Source: Devosia ginsengisoli
GTDB lineage: Bacteria; Pseudomonadota; Alphaproteobacteria; Rhizobiales; Devosiaceae
Direction: 5' to 3'
DNA length: 64,000 nt
Assembly (NCBI RefSeq): GCF_007859655.1
Contig: NZ_CP042304.1
Span: 1 to 64,000 of the forward strand
In this document: positions 20,318 to 29,057 of the stretch, in pieces
Position numbering within the stretch: position 1 is the first letter of the stretch
Layout of the letters: the number at the start of each line of letters is the position of its first letter
Position numbers and translations under genes: made by a program
Notes under the pieces: model-generated
The model's input: only the letters and a program-made list of their open reading frames with translations
The model's database searches: none
What the model was told of the DNA's origin: nothing

Positions 20318-21724
20318 ATGACCCATTTGCATCCAGACCGCCTGTTCCCCGCATCCGAGCCCGCCAAGGCTATTGCGCGCGAGCTCTATCCCGAAGTCCG
20401 CGACCTGCCGCTGATCTGCCCGCATGGGCATACCGATCCGTCCTGGTTCGCTGACAACGGGCGCTTTTCCGATCCGGCGGCCCTGTTCCTCACGCCCGAT
20501 CATTATGTCCTGCGCATGCTGCGCAGCCGCGGCCTCAGCTATGACGACCTCGGCGTACCCCGCAAGGATGGCAAGCCCGTCGCCAAGGGCCGCGACGCCT
20601 GGCGTCTCTTCGCCGCCAACTACTACCTTTTCGCCGGCACGCCGTCGAAAACCTGGGTCGATCACTCGCTCAACTGGGCCTTCGGCATCGAAGAGGAATT
20701 GTCGCCCGAAACGGCCGACGCCATCTACGACACCATCGACGCCGCCCTCGCCACGCCCGAGCTGCTGCCCCATGCATTGCTCGACCGCGCCCGCGTGGAA
20801 GTCATCGCCACCACCGAATTCGCGCTCGATCCGCTGGTGCATCACCAGAAGATGGAACAGGACGGCACCATCGGCCGTATCCGCACCACCTATCGCCCCG
20901 ATGACGTGACCGACCCCAGCCGCGCCGCCATCGTCGAAAACCTGCAGAAATTCGGTGAGATCACGGGCGAGAACATCACGACCTGGTCCGGCCTCATCAA
21001 TGCCCATCGCAACAGGCGCGAATTCTTCCGCCGCTTCGGCGCCGTCGCCACCGACCACGGCGTGCCTACGGCCAACACCGCCGACCTGTCGGCCCCCGAA
21101 AAACAGGCTCTGCTCGACAAGGTGCTGTCAGGCCGCCACGACGCCGATGACGCCGAGCTGTTCCGCGCCCAGATGATGACCGAAATGGCCCTGCTGTCGG
21201 TCGAAGACGGCATGGTCATGCAGATGCATGCCGGCTCGCGCCGCAACACCGATCCGCTGCTCATGGCCGAGCGCGGCACCGATCTGGGCGCCGACATTCC
21301 CGGCACCACCGATTACGTGAACGGCCTCAAGGCCCTGCTGAGCCGCTGTGGCAACGAGCCCAACCTGCGGCTCATCACCTTCGTGCTCGACGAAACCACC
21401 TATGCCCGCGAACTGGCCCCTATGGCCGGCTACTGGCCAAGCCTGATGATCGGCCCGCCCTGGTGGTTCCACGACAGCCCGCAGGGCATCCGCCGCTATC
21501 TCGACCAGGTCGTGGAAACAGCCGGCTTCTACAATCTCGCCGGCTTCAACGACGACACCCGCGCCTTGCTCTCCATCCCCGCCCGCCACGACGTCTGGCG
21601 CCGCGAAGTCTGCGGGTTCCTGGGGAGATGGGTCGGCGAAAACCGCATCACCAAGTCGACTGCGCGCGATGTGGCCAGGCACCTGAGCTATCAGGCCGCC
21701 AAGGATGCCTATCGGATCAAGTGA
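20318..21724 (+). CDS. uxaC: Uronate (glucuronate) isomerase
   Basis: I start at the second Met (MTHLHPDRLFPASEP), as family members begin near this point; 39 bases of open frame lie upstream. ~468 residues, normal size. UxaC converts D-glucuronate to D-fructuronate and D-galacturonate to D-tagaturonate. The metal-binding CPHGHTDPSWFADN (HxH) and family segments PDHYVLRMLRSRGLSYDDLG, STTEFALD-like (IATTEFALDPLVHH), MQMHAGSRRNTD, FVLDETTYARELAPMAGYWP and GFNDDTRALLSIPARHDVWRR appear in order. No uxaB/uxuA neighbours in the window, so the rest of the pathway is elsewhere. A possible operator is noted at 20267-20278. Confidence 0.92.
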   Translation: MTHLHPDRLFPASEPAKAIARELYPEVRDLPLICPHGHTDPSWFADNGRFSDPAALFLTPDHYVLRMLRSRGLSYDDLGVPRKDGKPVAKGRDAWRLFAANYYLFAGTPSKTWVDHSLNWAFGIEEELSPETADAIYDTIDAALATPELLPHALLDRARVEVIATTEFALDPLVHHQKMEQDGTIGRIRTTYRPDDVTDPSRAAIVENLQKFGEITGENITTWSGLINAHRNRREFFRRFGAVATDHGVPTANTADLSAPEKQALLDKVLSGRHDADDAELFRAQMMTEMALLSVEDGMVMQMHAGSRRNTDPLLMAERGTDLGADIPGTTDYVNGLKALLSRCGNEPNLRLITFVLDETTYARELAPMAGYWPSLMIGPPWWFHDSPQGIRRYLDQVVETAGFYNLAGFNDDTRALLSIPARHDVWRREVCGFLGRWVGENRITKSTARDVARHLSYQAAKDAYRIK

Positions 21725-21726
21725 AC

Positions 21727-21880
21727 TTCTTCCCCTCTCCCCTTGAGGGAGAGGGACGACCTGACGCGTTCAGCGGAAGGTCAGGGTGAGGGGTGCTGCG
21801 CTATCCCATGCTTCACGGCTCGTGGTACCAACCCCTCATCCGCCCTTCGGGCACCTTCTCCCTCAAGGGGAGAAAGAAGA
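21727..21880. repeat. CTCTCCCC-type palindromic element after uxaC
   Basis: Starts TCCCCTCTCCCCTTGAGGGA and ends with CTTCTCCCTCAAGGGGAGAA, with inner hairpins CGTTCAGCGGAAGGTC and CGCCCTTCGGGCACC. The strong outer pairing between uxaC and the convergent small gene makes it a plausible two-way terminator. Relatives: 27224, 34312, 39075, 40516. Confidence 0.7.
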
Positions 21881-21883
21881 AAG

Positions 21884-22060
21884 TTAAGGCGACTTCCACA
21901 ACACCAGCGCCACGATAACCACGCCGGTCACCAGCAGCACCAGCAATCCGCCCAGCCCGTTGAGCACCTGCCGGCCCAGCGTCGGGTGCCCTTCGTCCGC
22001 AGCGATGATATCGGCGAGCCGTGTCGGTTCGCGCCGGTCTTCATAAGGTTGATGCGTCAT
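21884..22060 (-). CDS. Small C-tail-anchored-like membrane protein, unknown function
   Basis: 58 residues from ATG 22060 with a strong RBS (AGGGGGGAG): MTHQPYEDRREPTRLADIIA, ADEGHPTLGRQVLNGLG, then a C-terminal helix GLLVLLVTGVVIVALVLW and KSP. N-terminal half polar, one membrane span at the end. Stop TAA 21884-21886 abuts the repeat element. Convergent with uxaC, divergent from the kinase gene at 22278. No known family recognised. Confidence 0.6.
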   Translation of the reverse strand: MTHQPYEDRREPTRLADIIAADEGHPTLGRQVLNGLGGLLVLLVTGVVIVALVLWKSP

Positions 22061-22277
22061 TTCAAGCTCCCCCCTGAAGGACTTGCTTTCGCGTCCCTCC
22101 AGTTTGCGCGCCCGATCGGTAACGAAGCCTTGCCGCGCCGGTCCTTCCTGCTTTTAGGGTTGCGATTATGCCAATCGGCAGGCTTACCCAGCGGTTACCG
22201 GCCATGATTTCATCACGTTTTCCGGCGATCAGCGCCCACCCTGTCGAAATAGCGCTCCTTCTGCTCTAATACCGGCA

Positions 22278-23129
22278 ATGATGAATCAGTCGCCTGTAGA
22301 AACCGCGCTCAGCCGCGCCATGATCCGCTGGTCCCTGACCAAATCGACCCCGGTGGCCGACACGCCGCGGAGCTGGATTTTCCGCGTCGAGCAGAATGGC
22401 CGCAATTTCGGCGCCCTCAAGATATTGAAGCCCGTCGTCGCCGAGGAAGAGGGCAGGGGCGCCCGCCTGCTGCAATGGTATGAAGGCGACGGCGCCGCCA
22501 CCGTCTTCGACATTCACGGCGATACCATCTTCATGGAATGGCTCGATGGCGGCCCGTTGGCCGATCCGGTTCGCGCCGGCCGCGATGACGAAAGCACCAT
22601 CGCCATCGCCACCGTAGTGGCCAATCTTCATCGCCCCCGTGCCGGCGCGCCTGACGATCTGCAGCCGCTGCGCACCCGCTTCCAGACCCTGTTCGATACC
22701 GATGTGCGTGCCTGGCCGCATACCGCCCGCGATCTCTATGCCCGCTCCAGCGGCATCGCCCTCAAGCTCTTTGACCGCCCCAGCGCGCAACTGCCGCTGC
22801 ATGGCGACCTGCATCACGACAATATCCTGTCCTCCGATCGTGGCTGGCTCGCCATCGATCCCAAGGGCCTGCTGGGCGACCCCGCCTATGATGTCGCCAA
22901 CATCTTCATCAATCCGAAGAATGCCGACAATATCGCCGCCGATCCGCGCCGCATCGCCGCTCGCGCCGATATCCTGTCCCAGCGCCTGAACTTTTCCCGC
23001 AAGCGCATGCTGGGCTGGGCGGCGGCCCATGCGGCACTCTCGGCCTGCTGGGACCTTGCCGATGGTAATCCAATCACCGGCCTGCTCGCCTGCCTGCCGA
23101 ACCTGCTCAGCGCCTACGACCAGGCCTAG
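22278..23129 (+). CDS. Aminoglycoside 6-phosphotransferase-like kinase (APH(6)/hydroxyurea kinase family)
   Basis: 283 residues. The kinase-like fold is recognisable by PLHGDLHHDNILSSDRGWLA (catalytic Asp in the HGDLHxxN loop) and AIDPKGLLGDPAYDVANIF (metal-binding Asp and the DPxGLxGDxxYDxA pattern). This pattern is typical of the APH(6)/StrB and hydroxyurea phosphotransferase family, which can inactivate streptomycin by phosphorylation. N-terminal ILKPVVAEEEGRGARLLQWY holds the ATP-binding lysine region and Glu. Chromosomal, single gene, no mobile context, so resistance is possible but the natural substrate may differ. Confidence 0.85.
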   Translation: MMNQSPVETALSRAMIRWSLTKSTPVADTPRSWIFRVEQNGRNFGALKILKPVVAEEEGRGARLLQWYEGDGAATVFDIHGDTIFMEWLDGGPLADPVRAGRDDESTIAIATVVANLHRPRAGAPDDLQPLRTRFQTLFDTDVRAWPHTARDLYARSSGIALKLFDRPSAQLPLHGDLHHDNILSSDRGWLAIDPKGLLGDPAYDVANIFINPKNADNIAADPRRIAARADILSQRLNFSRKRMLGWAAAHAALSACWDLADGNPITGLLACLPNLLSAYDQA

Positions 23130-23143
23130 AATGTCGATTGGTC

Positions 23144-23578
23144 CTAGCGCCAGGCCACCAATACGGCCCCGGCCATGATCAGCGCCACGCCCAGCCAGTT
23201 GGGCAGGCTGAGCTTTTCGCCGAGAAACACCACGCCGAAAATCGCCACCAGCACCACGCTGAGCTTGTCGACCGGCGCCACCTGCGCCGCCTGGCCGATC
23301 TTGAGCGCCCGGAAATAGGCGATCCAGGATGCGCCAGTCGCCAGCCCGGACAGCACGAGGAAGACGTAGGTCTTGCTCGAAATCGAGTCGAGTGGCTGGA
23401 ACTGGCCCGTCGCCGCCACAATGCCGCCGAGCACCAGCAGGATGACGCAGGTTCGGATCAGCGTGGCGAAATCGGAATTGATGTTTTCTATGCCTACCTT
23501 GGCAAAAATGGCCGTCAGCGCCGCAAAGGCGGCCGACAGCAGCGCCCAGAATTGCCAGCTCTCCCACATGATCTTCAT
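23144..23578 (-). CDS. Single-domain EamA/DMT-family transporter
   Basis: 144 residues with five hydrophobic segments: WQFWALLSAAFAALTAIFAK, CVILLVLGGIVAATG, TYVFLVLSGLATGASWIAYF, LSVVLVAIFGVVFLGE, WLGVALIMAGAVLVAW. RALKIGQAAQVAPVDKLSVV is the conserved EamA loop. Only one EamA repeat (~140 residues) is present, like the short proteins that act as homo- or heterodimers. Convergent with the APH-like gene, 14 bp apart. Substrate unknown. Confidence 0.85.
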   Translation of the reverse strand: MKIMWESWQFWALLSAAFAALTAIFAKVGIENINSDFATLIRTCVILLVLGGIVAATGQFQPLDSISSKTYVFLVLSGLATGASWIAYFRALKIGQAAQVAPVDKLSVVLVAIFGVVFLGEKLSLPNWLGVALIMAGAVLVAWR

Positions 23579-23667
23579 TTGCGTCGCAACGCTCCTTGCG
23601 CATATTCGACGGACTCAACAACCTCAGCATCATCCTGACACAGCCATCTGGCCACCGGAATCGAACA

Positions 23668-24175
23668 ATGACGTCCATCACTCGCCGCAGCCTGCTTGCT
23701 GCGGGCGCCGCTACCCTGCTTGCCGCCTGCTCCACCACCATCCCGATGCTGCCCAAGGCCGCCGCGAGCACGCCCGAAACGCTGACCGATGATGAAATCC
23801 TTGCGGCTATCAATGCCGTGCGCAAGGCCAATGGCGCGCCGCCCTGGGCCTACAATACCCGCCTTGAGGACGCCGCCCGCTCGCAGGCCCGGCTTATGGC
23901 GCAGAAGAATACGCTGAGCCACGATCTCGGCGTCACTCTACGCCAGCGCGTCACGGCCGCCGGCTATATCGGCGCCGTGGGCGAGAATGTCGCCAAGGGC
24001 TACACCAGCCTTGAGGGCGCCATCGAGGGCTGGATGGGAATCCTCGGGCCATCGCGGCACGCTGCTCAGCCACCGCTTCGTCGAATTCGGCCTCGCCGCG
24101 GCCCGTGGTCCCGGCGGCAAGCTCTATTGGGCCATGATTGCCGGGGGCAGCTTCCAGGCCTGGGTCGCGTCCTAG
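23668..24175 (+). CDS. CAP/SCP-domain lipoprotein, one frameshift
   Basis: From MTSITRRSLLAAGAATLLAA with a lipobox LAAC: an exported lipoprotein, possibly Tat-targeted (TRRSLL). The CAP domain follows: DDEILAAINAVRKANGAPP, RLEDAARSQARLMAQKN, LSHDLG, AAGYIGAVGENVAKGY. An extra base near 24040 shifts the frame. The remainder GSSGHRGTLLSHRFVEFGLA and GGKLYWAMIAGGSFQAW completes the domain with the usual conserved histidines. Bacterial CAP proteins of this type are secreted and of unclear function. Its stop overlaps the convergent ABM gene. Confidence 0.82.
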
Positions 24176-24516
24176 CCGTGCGCGGCCCGGCTGTCCGCCG
24201 GCGCTTCCACCCGCTCATCGAGGCCATAGTCGCGCAAGACCTGCGCCACGCGCAGCCGATAATTGGCGAACACGCCGCTGCGCCCCTTGGCCTGCGTCGC
24301 GCGATGCCCCGGCCGGTTGCGCCATGCCGCCACCGCCGCCTCGTCGCGAAAGATAGAAAGCGACAGCAGCTTTCCCGGCGTCGAAAGGCTCTCGAACCGC
24401 TCCACCGAAATGAAGCCGTCGATCTGTTCCAGGTCGGCCCGCAGCGCCGCCGCCAGCTCGAGATAGCGTCCCATTTCCCCTTCCGCCGGCCACACCTCGA
24501 AAATGACAGCGATCAT
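24172..24516 (-). CDS. Antibiotic biosynthesis monooxygenase (ABM) domain protein
   Basis: 114 residues. MIAVIFEVWPAEGEMGRYLE, QIDGFISVERFESLSTPGKL, LSIFRDEAAVAAWRN and ATQAKGRSGVFANYRLRVA match the small ferredoxin-like ABM domain (YgiN/HmoA type), which oxidises quinone-like substrates or binds haem. It is translationally coupled to the NIPSNAP gene before it (ATGA), and both are dimeric alpha+beta barrel proteins. Probably under the divergent ArsR regulator at 24914. Substrate unknown. Confidence 0.82.
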   Translation of the reverse strand: MIAVIFEVWPAEGEMGRYLELAAALRADLEQIDGFISVERFESLSTPGKLLSLSIFRDEAAVAAWRNRPGHRATQAKGRSGVFANYRLRVAQVLRDYGLDERVEAPADSRAAHG

Positions 24517-24842
24517 GGCCGCACCACTGCGCCATGCGGCGTCGAAGCCAGTCGCAGGAAAATCCGGTCCTCCTTGCGGATGAACTGCTCGCGTCGGGCA
24601 AATTCATAATTCTCCCGCCCCAGCGGATCGTCCCGCAGCCGGGCGCGATAGGCCTCGTAGGCCGCCAGGCTGTCGATGGTGTAGACGCCATAAGCCGTGG
24701 TCGCCGAGCCCTCATGCGGCGCGAAATAGCCGATCAGCTCGGCCCCGCAGCGCGGAATGGCCTCGCCCCAAACGCGGGCATAGTGCTCGAATTGGGCGGT
24801 CTTGAACGGATCGATTTCGTAGCGAATGAAGCAGGTGATCAT
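24513..24842 (-). CDS. NIPSNAP family protein
   Basis: 109 residues from ATG 24842 (the upstream in-frame codons MGGTHKETC lack an RBS and I exclude them). MITCFIRYEIDPFKTAQFEH, RVWGEAIPRCGAELIGYF, TTAYGVYTIDSLAAYEAY and DRIFLRLASTPHG define the NIPSNAP dimeric alpha+beta barrel. First gene of a two-gene unit with the ABM protein and divergent from an arsR-type gene. The molecular role is unknown. Confidence 0.85.
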   Translation of the reverse strand: MITCFIRYEIDPFKTAQFEHYARVWGEAIPRCGAELIGYFAPHEGSATTAYGVYTIDSLAAYEAYRARLRDDPLGRENYEFARREQFIRKEDRIFLRLASTPHGAVVRP

Positions 24843-24876
24843 GCAGGTCTCCTTGTGCGTGCCACCCAACCTAGCC

Positions 24877-24894
24877 CATTGCCTGACGACAATG
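24877..24894. promoter_or_regulatory. Candidate ArsR-type operator
   Basis: CATTGCCTGACGACAATG is an inverted repeat with 7-bp arms (6/7 complementary) and a 4-bp spacer, midway between the divergent NIPSNAP-ABM genes and the arsR-type gene. Placement suits shared control and autoregulation. Confidence 0.4.
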
Positions 24895-24913
24895 CTTCGG
24901 TTACGGTCGAACT

Positions 24914-25589
24914 ATGAAAGGCGGTCCCTCCATAGCCAGCATCGCCGCCTTGATCGGCGACCCCGCCCGCGCCAACATCCTGACGGCGCTGATGGATGGC
25001 CGCGCCTTGACAGTGAGCGAACTGGCCGAAGCGGCCGGCGTCACCCTGCCGACCGCAAGCGGCCATGTGTCAAAACTCACCGAAGCCGGCCTGCTTGTCG
25101 CCGAGAAACAGGGCCGCCACCGCTACCTTCGCCTCTCCGGCACCGACGTGGCCCAGCTCCTCGAACAGCTCATGAGCCTCGCCCAGCGCGCCGGTGCCAC
25201 GCCCGTCCGCACCGGCCCCAATGACGCTGCCCTGCGCCAGGCCCGTGTCTGCTACGATCACCTGGCCGGCGAAGCGGGCGTCGCACTGTTCGGCGCACTG
25301 ACCGCCAAGGGCCTCATCACCGATGGTGAGACCGTCACCCTCACCGAGGCCGGACGCAACTGGTTCGAGGGCTTCGGCATTCCCCCTCGCCACGCTCGAA
25401 AAAGCCCGCCGCCCGGTGTGCCTCCATTGCCTCGACTGGTCTGAACGCCGCCACCATCTCGCCGGTGCCTTGGGCTCCGCCATGCTCGACGAAATGCTGC
25501 AACGCAACTGGCTCCGTCGCGCCGGCGGCCGGGTGCTGCAATTCACGACGGAGGGCAAGAAAGCCTTTGCCGCGGAAGTGCTGGCCTGA
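24914..25589 (+). CDS. ArsR-family transcriptional regulator with C-terminal extension, one frameshift
   Basis: N-terminal winged helix: IASIAALIGDPARANILTAL, LTVSELAEAAGVTLPTASGH, VSKLTEAGLLVAEKQGRHRY. A second half follows (RQARVCYDHLAGEAGVALFG). After a shift at the CCCCC run near 25385 it continues PLATLEKARRPVCLHCLDWS, ERRHHLAGALGSAMLDEML. The CYDHLAGxxGV and CLDWSERRHHLAG(A)LG motifs are typical of a long ArsR subfamily (~224 residues). No classical arsenic-binding CxCxxC is seen. It probably represses itself and the divergent NIPSNAP-ABM unit. Confidence 0.82.
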
Positions 25590-25616
25590 CCACTAGCCGT
25601 CACGCGCCCACCGGCC

Positions 25617-25700
25617 GTCACCCTCGGGCTTGACCCGAGGGCTCTGTACTTGCGGAACGCTGGCTAAGTGAAGAACCCTCGGGTCAAGCCCGAGGGTGAC
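25617..25700. repeat. Inverted repeat, GTCACCCTCGGGCTTGACCC type
   Basis: Arms GTCACCCTCGGGCTTGACCC (25617 on) and its complement GGGTCAAGCCCGAGGGTGAC (ending 25700) enclose ~35 bp. Each arm also folds on itself (CCCTCGGG...CCCGAGGG). Positioned between the convergent arsR-type and glpK genes, where it can end transcription both ways. Confidence 0.75.
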
Positions 25701-25719
25701 GATCTGCGTTGGGGGAGCG

Positions 25720-27207
25720 CTAAACACTCAGCGTCCGCCGCACCGCCGCATCCCAACCCTTGACCTTGCGCCGGCGTTCCGCCGCATCCATCTCCGGCTC
25801 GAACCTCTTGTCCCGCGCCCAGCTTGCGGCAAATTCCTTCATTCCCGGCCACACCCCGGCCTTCGATCCCGCCAACCACGCCGCCCCAAGCGCCGTGGTT
25901 TCGAGGATCACCGGCCGGTCCACCGGCGCATCCAGCACATCGGCGAGAAACTGCATGGTCCAGTCCGACGCCACCATGCCGCCATCTACCCGCAACACCG
26001 TGTCGCCGCCACCCTTCCAGTCCTTGCGCATGGCCTCCAGCAGGTCGCGCGTCTGGTAGCACACCGCCTCCAGCGCTGCCTTGGCGATCTCTGCCGGCCC
26101 CGAATTGCGCGTGAGCCCATAGATGGCGCCGCGCGCCTCGGCGTCCCACCAAGGCGCGCCCAGCCCCACAAAGGCCGGCACCATGTAGACATTCTGGCTC
26201 GGGTCGGCCGTGCGCGCCAAAGGCCCGGTTTCGCTGGCCTGCTTGACTAGTTTCAGCCCGTCGCGAATCCACTGCACTGCCGCCCCGGCGATGAAGATCG
26301 AGCCTTCCAGCGCATAGCTAGTTTCGCCATCGAGCCGATAGGCAATGGTCGTCAGCAGCCGGTTCTTGCTCCGCACCATGTCCGTGCCGGTATTGAGCAG
26401 CGCGAAACACCCGGTACCATAGGTCGATTTCAGCATGCCCGGCTGGAAACAGGCCTGCCCGATCGTCGCCGCATGCTGGTCACCCGCTACGCCGAGAATA
26501 GGAATGGCAGCCCCGAACAGCTTTTCGTCCGTCACCCCGAAATCGTCAGCGCAATCCTTGACCTCCGGCAACAGCGCGGCCGGAACATCGAATAGCTCGA
26601 GCAGCCCCTTGTCCCACTGGTTCCTGCCGATATCGAACAGCAGCGTCCGCCCCGCATTGGTGGCGTCCGTTGCATGCACCTTGCCGCCGGTCAGCCGCCA
26701 GATCAGGAACGCATCCACCGTGCCGAAAGCAAGCTCGCCCTTTTCCGCCTGTTTTCTCGCGCCTTTCACGTTGTCGAGCAGCCATTTGACCTTGGTGCCC
26801 GAAAAATACGGGTCGAGCAGCAGCCCGGTTTTCTTCGTGACCGTCTTTTCATGCCCGGCCTTCTTGAGCTTGGCGCAATAGGCCGCCGTCCGCCGGTCCT
26901 GCCACACGATGGCATTATGGATCGCCTTGCCCGTCGCCCGGTCCCAGATCAGCGTGGTCTCGCGCTGGTTGGTAATGCCGATGGCCGCGACATCCCCAGC
27001 CCCGATCCCGGCCTGCTTCAGCGCTGTCTTGATCGACCAGACGACCGAGTCCCAGATTTCCTCCGGGTCATGCTCCACCCAGCCGTCTTGCGGAAAGATC
27101 TGGGCAAATTCCTTCTGGCCCACCCCGGCAATCGTCCGGTCCCCGCCGAACACGATAGCCCGGCTGGAGGTCGTGCCCTGGTCGATCGCCAGAATGTATT
27201 TGGTCAT
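25720..27207 (-). CDS. glpK: Glycerol kinase
   Basis: 495 residues, full length. ATP:glycerol 3-phosphotransferase of the FGGY family. Motifs: [91 protein letters not shown] and [19 protein letters not shown]. The QRETT and WQDRRT segments form the glycerol site. It lies downstream of glpD in the same direction with a palindromic element between them, so the two form a glycerol catabolic unit. No glycerol facilitator or ABC uptake genes are adjacent. Confidence 0.95.
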   Translation of the reverse strand: MTKYILAIDQGTTSSRAIVFGGDRTIAGVGQKEFAQIFPQDGWVEHDPEEIWDSVVWSIKTALKQAGIGAGDVAAIGITNQRETTLIWDRATGKAIHNAIVWQDRRTAAYCAKLKKAGHEKTVTKKTGLLLDPYFSGTKVKWLLDNVKGARKQAEKGELAFGTVDAFLIWRLTGGKVHATDATNAGRTLLFDIGRNQWDKGLLELFDVPAALLPEVKDCADDFGVTDEKLFGAAIPILGVAGDQHAATIGQACFQPGMLKSTYGTGCFALLNTGTDMVRSKNRLLTTIAYRLDGETSYALEGSIFIAGAAVQWIRDGLKLVKQASETGPLARTADPSQNVYMVPAFVGLGAPWWDAEARGAIYGLTRNSGPAEIAKAALEAVCYQTRDLLEAMRKDWKGGGDTVLRVDGGMVASDWTMQFLADVLDAPVDRPVILETTALGAAWLAGSKAGVWPGMKEFAASWARDKRFEPEMDAAERRRKVKGWDAAVRRTLSV

Positions 27208-27223
27208 GTTTCCTCCGCATCTT

Positions 27224-27372
27224 TCTTCCCCTCTCCCCTTGCGGGAGAGGGAGCAATTCTGCGTTCAGCAGAATTGCAGGGTGAGGGGTTCTGCGCCATC
27301 CCTTGCTTGGATGCTTGTGGAAGCAACCCCTCATCCGCCCCTACGGGGCACCTTCTCCCGCAAGGGGAGAAG
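27224..27372. repeat. CTCTCCCC-type palindromic element between glpD and glpK
   Basis: TTCCCCTCTCCCCTTGCGGG at one end pairs with CCCGCAAGGGGAGAAGGG at the other. Inner arms GCAATTCTGCGTTCAGCAGA and a CGCCCCTACGGGGC hairpin lie between. Same family as 21727 and 39075. As it separates two genes of one pathway on one strand it could lower or process glpK mRNA. Confidence 0.7.
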
Positions 27373-27382
27373 GGCAGGGGCA

Positions 27383-28882
27383 TTAGTGTCCCTTGGTCGC
27401 CATATACAACTCCAGCGCCTTGACCTCATCGCCGCTCACCCGCAGCCCCACCTTGGTGCGCCGCCACAATACATCCTGCGCCGTCCGCGCCCATTCATGC
27501 GCCACGAGGTAATCCACCTCCGCCGCATAGAGGTCCCAGCCGAAATGCTGCCCGAGATCGCCGGGCTCAGTCGCATTCCCCAGCACAAGCCGCGCCTTGC
27601 TGCCATATTGCCTCAGCAGCCGCCGCAGCAACCGTGCCGGCATCCCGGCATAATCCATGCCCAGCCGACGCGCCTCCGCCTCGAAGGCCAGCGGCTCGAA
27701 ATCCCCGCCCGGCAGCCGGCTCGTTTTGGTCCAGGCCGCGCTCTTCTTGCCCAGCACGTCCTCGATCTTTTCCAGCACCGATTCCGCCAGCCGCCGCGAT
27801 GTGGTCAACTTGCCACCGAACACATTGATGACAGCCCCCGTGGCCGCGTCGCCATCCAGTTTCAGCACATAGTCGCGCGTCGCCTCCTGCGCTGCGCTGG
27901 CCCCGTCATCAAACAGCGGCCGCACGCCCGAATAGGTCCAGTGAATCTGGTCGCGCGTGACCGGCTTGGCGAAATATTCGCTCGCCGCGCTCAGCAGGTA
28001 GTCGGTCTCCTTCTCGGAAATCCGCACATCCTTGGGGTCGCCGAAAAAGTCCTCGTCGGTCGTGCCGATCAGGGTGAAATCGTCCTCATAGGGAATGGCG
28101 AAGATGATGCGGCCATCGCCATTCTGGAAGATATAGCAGCGGTCGTGGTCATAGAGCTTGCGCACCACGATATGGCTGCCCTTGACCAGCCGCACATGAT
28201 GCGCCCCGTTCCGGCCCATCGTTCCAGCGATTACCTGGTCCACCCACGGCCCCGCCGCGTTGACCACCAGCTTCGCGCGAATGGTCTGCCGCCCGGCCTC
28301 GCCATCGAGCTCCACCAGCCACCCGCCAGCCTCGCGGCGTACGCTGGTCACCTTCGTCCGCACGTAGATGGCGGCGCCCTTGTCCGCCGCGTCGCGCGCA
28401 TTGAGCACCACGAAGCGCGCGTCATCCACCCAGCAATCGGAATATTCAAAGCCCAGCCGATAGCCCGGTTTCAGTGGCTTGCCGGTCACGTCGCGGGTCA
28501 GGTCCAGCGTCTTGGTTGGCGGCAGCAGGCGCCGCCCGCCCATATAGTCATACATGGCCAGCCCCGCCCGCAGCACCATGGCCGGCCGCAGCCCCTTGTG
28601 ATGCGGCAAGACGAACCGCAGCGGCTTGATGATATGCGGCGCTTCCGCCCACAGCACCTCGCGCTCGGCCAGCGCCTCATGCACCAGGCGGAATTCGTAA
28701 TGTTCGAGATAGCGCAGCCCGCCATGCACCAGCTTGGTAGCGGCCGATGATGTGCCCGAGGCCAGGTCGTTCATTTCGGCCAGCGCCACCGAATAGCCGC
28801 GCCCCACCGCGTCGCGCGCCACGCTGGCGCCATTGATGCCCCCGCCGATGACGAAGATATCGACGCTGTCGCTGCCACCCAT
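27383..28882 (-). CDS. glpD: Aerobic glycerol-3-phosphate dehydrogenase
   Basis: 499 residues. FAD-dependent membrane-associated enzyme that oxidises sn-glycerol 3-phosphate to dihydroxyacetone phosphate and feeds the quinone pool. Motifs: the dinucleotide-binding IFVIGGGINGASVARDAVG, LASGTSSAATKLVHGGLRYL (both DAO/GlpD signatures), LVVNAAGPWVDQV, IPYEDDFTLIGTTDEDF, WTYSGVRPLFDD, INVFGGKLTTSRRLAE. The C-terminal domain (HEWARTAQDVLWRRTKVGLR) is present. Upstream lie repeated TTTCG boxes resembling DeoR/GlpR operators. Confidence 0.95.
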   Translation of the reverse strand: MGGSDSVDIFVIGGGINGASVARDAVGRGYSVALAEMNDLASGTSSAATKLVHGGLRYLEHYEFRLVHEALAEREVLWAEAPHIIKPLRFVLPHHKGLRPAMVLRAGLAMYDYMGGRRLLPPTKTLDLTRDVTGKPLKPGYRLGFEYSDCWVDDARFVVLNARDAADKGAAIYVRTKVTSVRREAGGWLVELDGEAGRQTIRAKLVVNAAGPWVDQVIAGTMGRNGAHHVRLVKGSHIVVRKLYDHDRCYIFQNGDGRIIFAIPYEDDFTLIGTTDEDFFGDPKDVRISEKETDYLLSAASEYFAKPVTRDQIHWTYSGVRPLFDDGASAAQEATRDYVLKLDGDAATGAVINVFGGKLTTSRRLAESVLEKIEDVLGKKSAAWTKTSRLPGGDFEPLAFEAEARRLGMDYAGMPARLLRRLLRQYGSKARLVLGNATEPGDLGQHFGWDLYAAEVDYLVAHEWARTAQDVLWRRTKVGLRVSGDEVKALELYMATKGH

Positions 28883-28902
28883 GGTTCAACCCCTATTGCG
28901 TC

Positions 28903-28949
28903 TTTCGTTTGTACGCGTTTGGCTTTCGTTTTGAAAGATTAGAGTTTCG
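28903..28949 (-). promoter_or_regulatory. Candidate GlpR (DeoR-type) operator region of glpD
   Basis: TTTCG pentamers occur at 28904, 28924 and 28945, i.e. every 20-21 bp, the first two within CTTTCGTTT. Tandem TTTCG boxes at helical spacing just upstream of glpD are the usual binding pattern of DeoR-family repressors such as GlpR. No glpR gene is in the window. Confidence 0.4.
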
Positions 28950-29057
28950 CTATTCCGCTGCGCTCGATACATTCAACCTTCCATACAAGATGATCATTGA
29001 CCCTGCGCGGCCGGACGGTTAGGGGCATTGCGTCTTCTCGGTCCCGGAACCCCGGCC

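Noticed and set aside
22278..23129. Acquired antibiotic-resistance gene
   Set aside because: No transposon, integron or compositional break around it; it looks like a resident chromosomal kinase.
22266..23831. 521-codon open frame on the minus strand
   Set aside because: Antisense to the aminoglycoside kinase-like gene and out of frame with the EamA-like gene.
26909..28750. 613-codon open frame on the plus strand
   Set aside because: Antisense to glpK/glpD and crosses the repeat between them.
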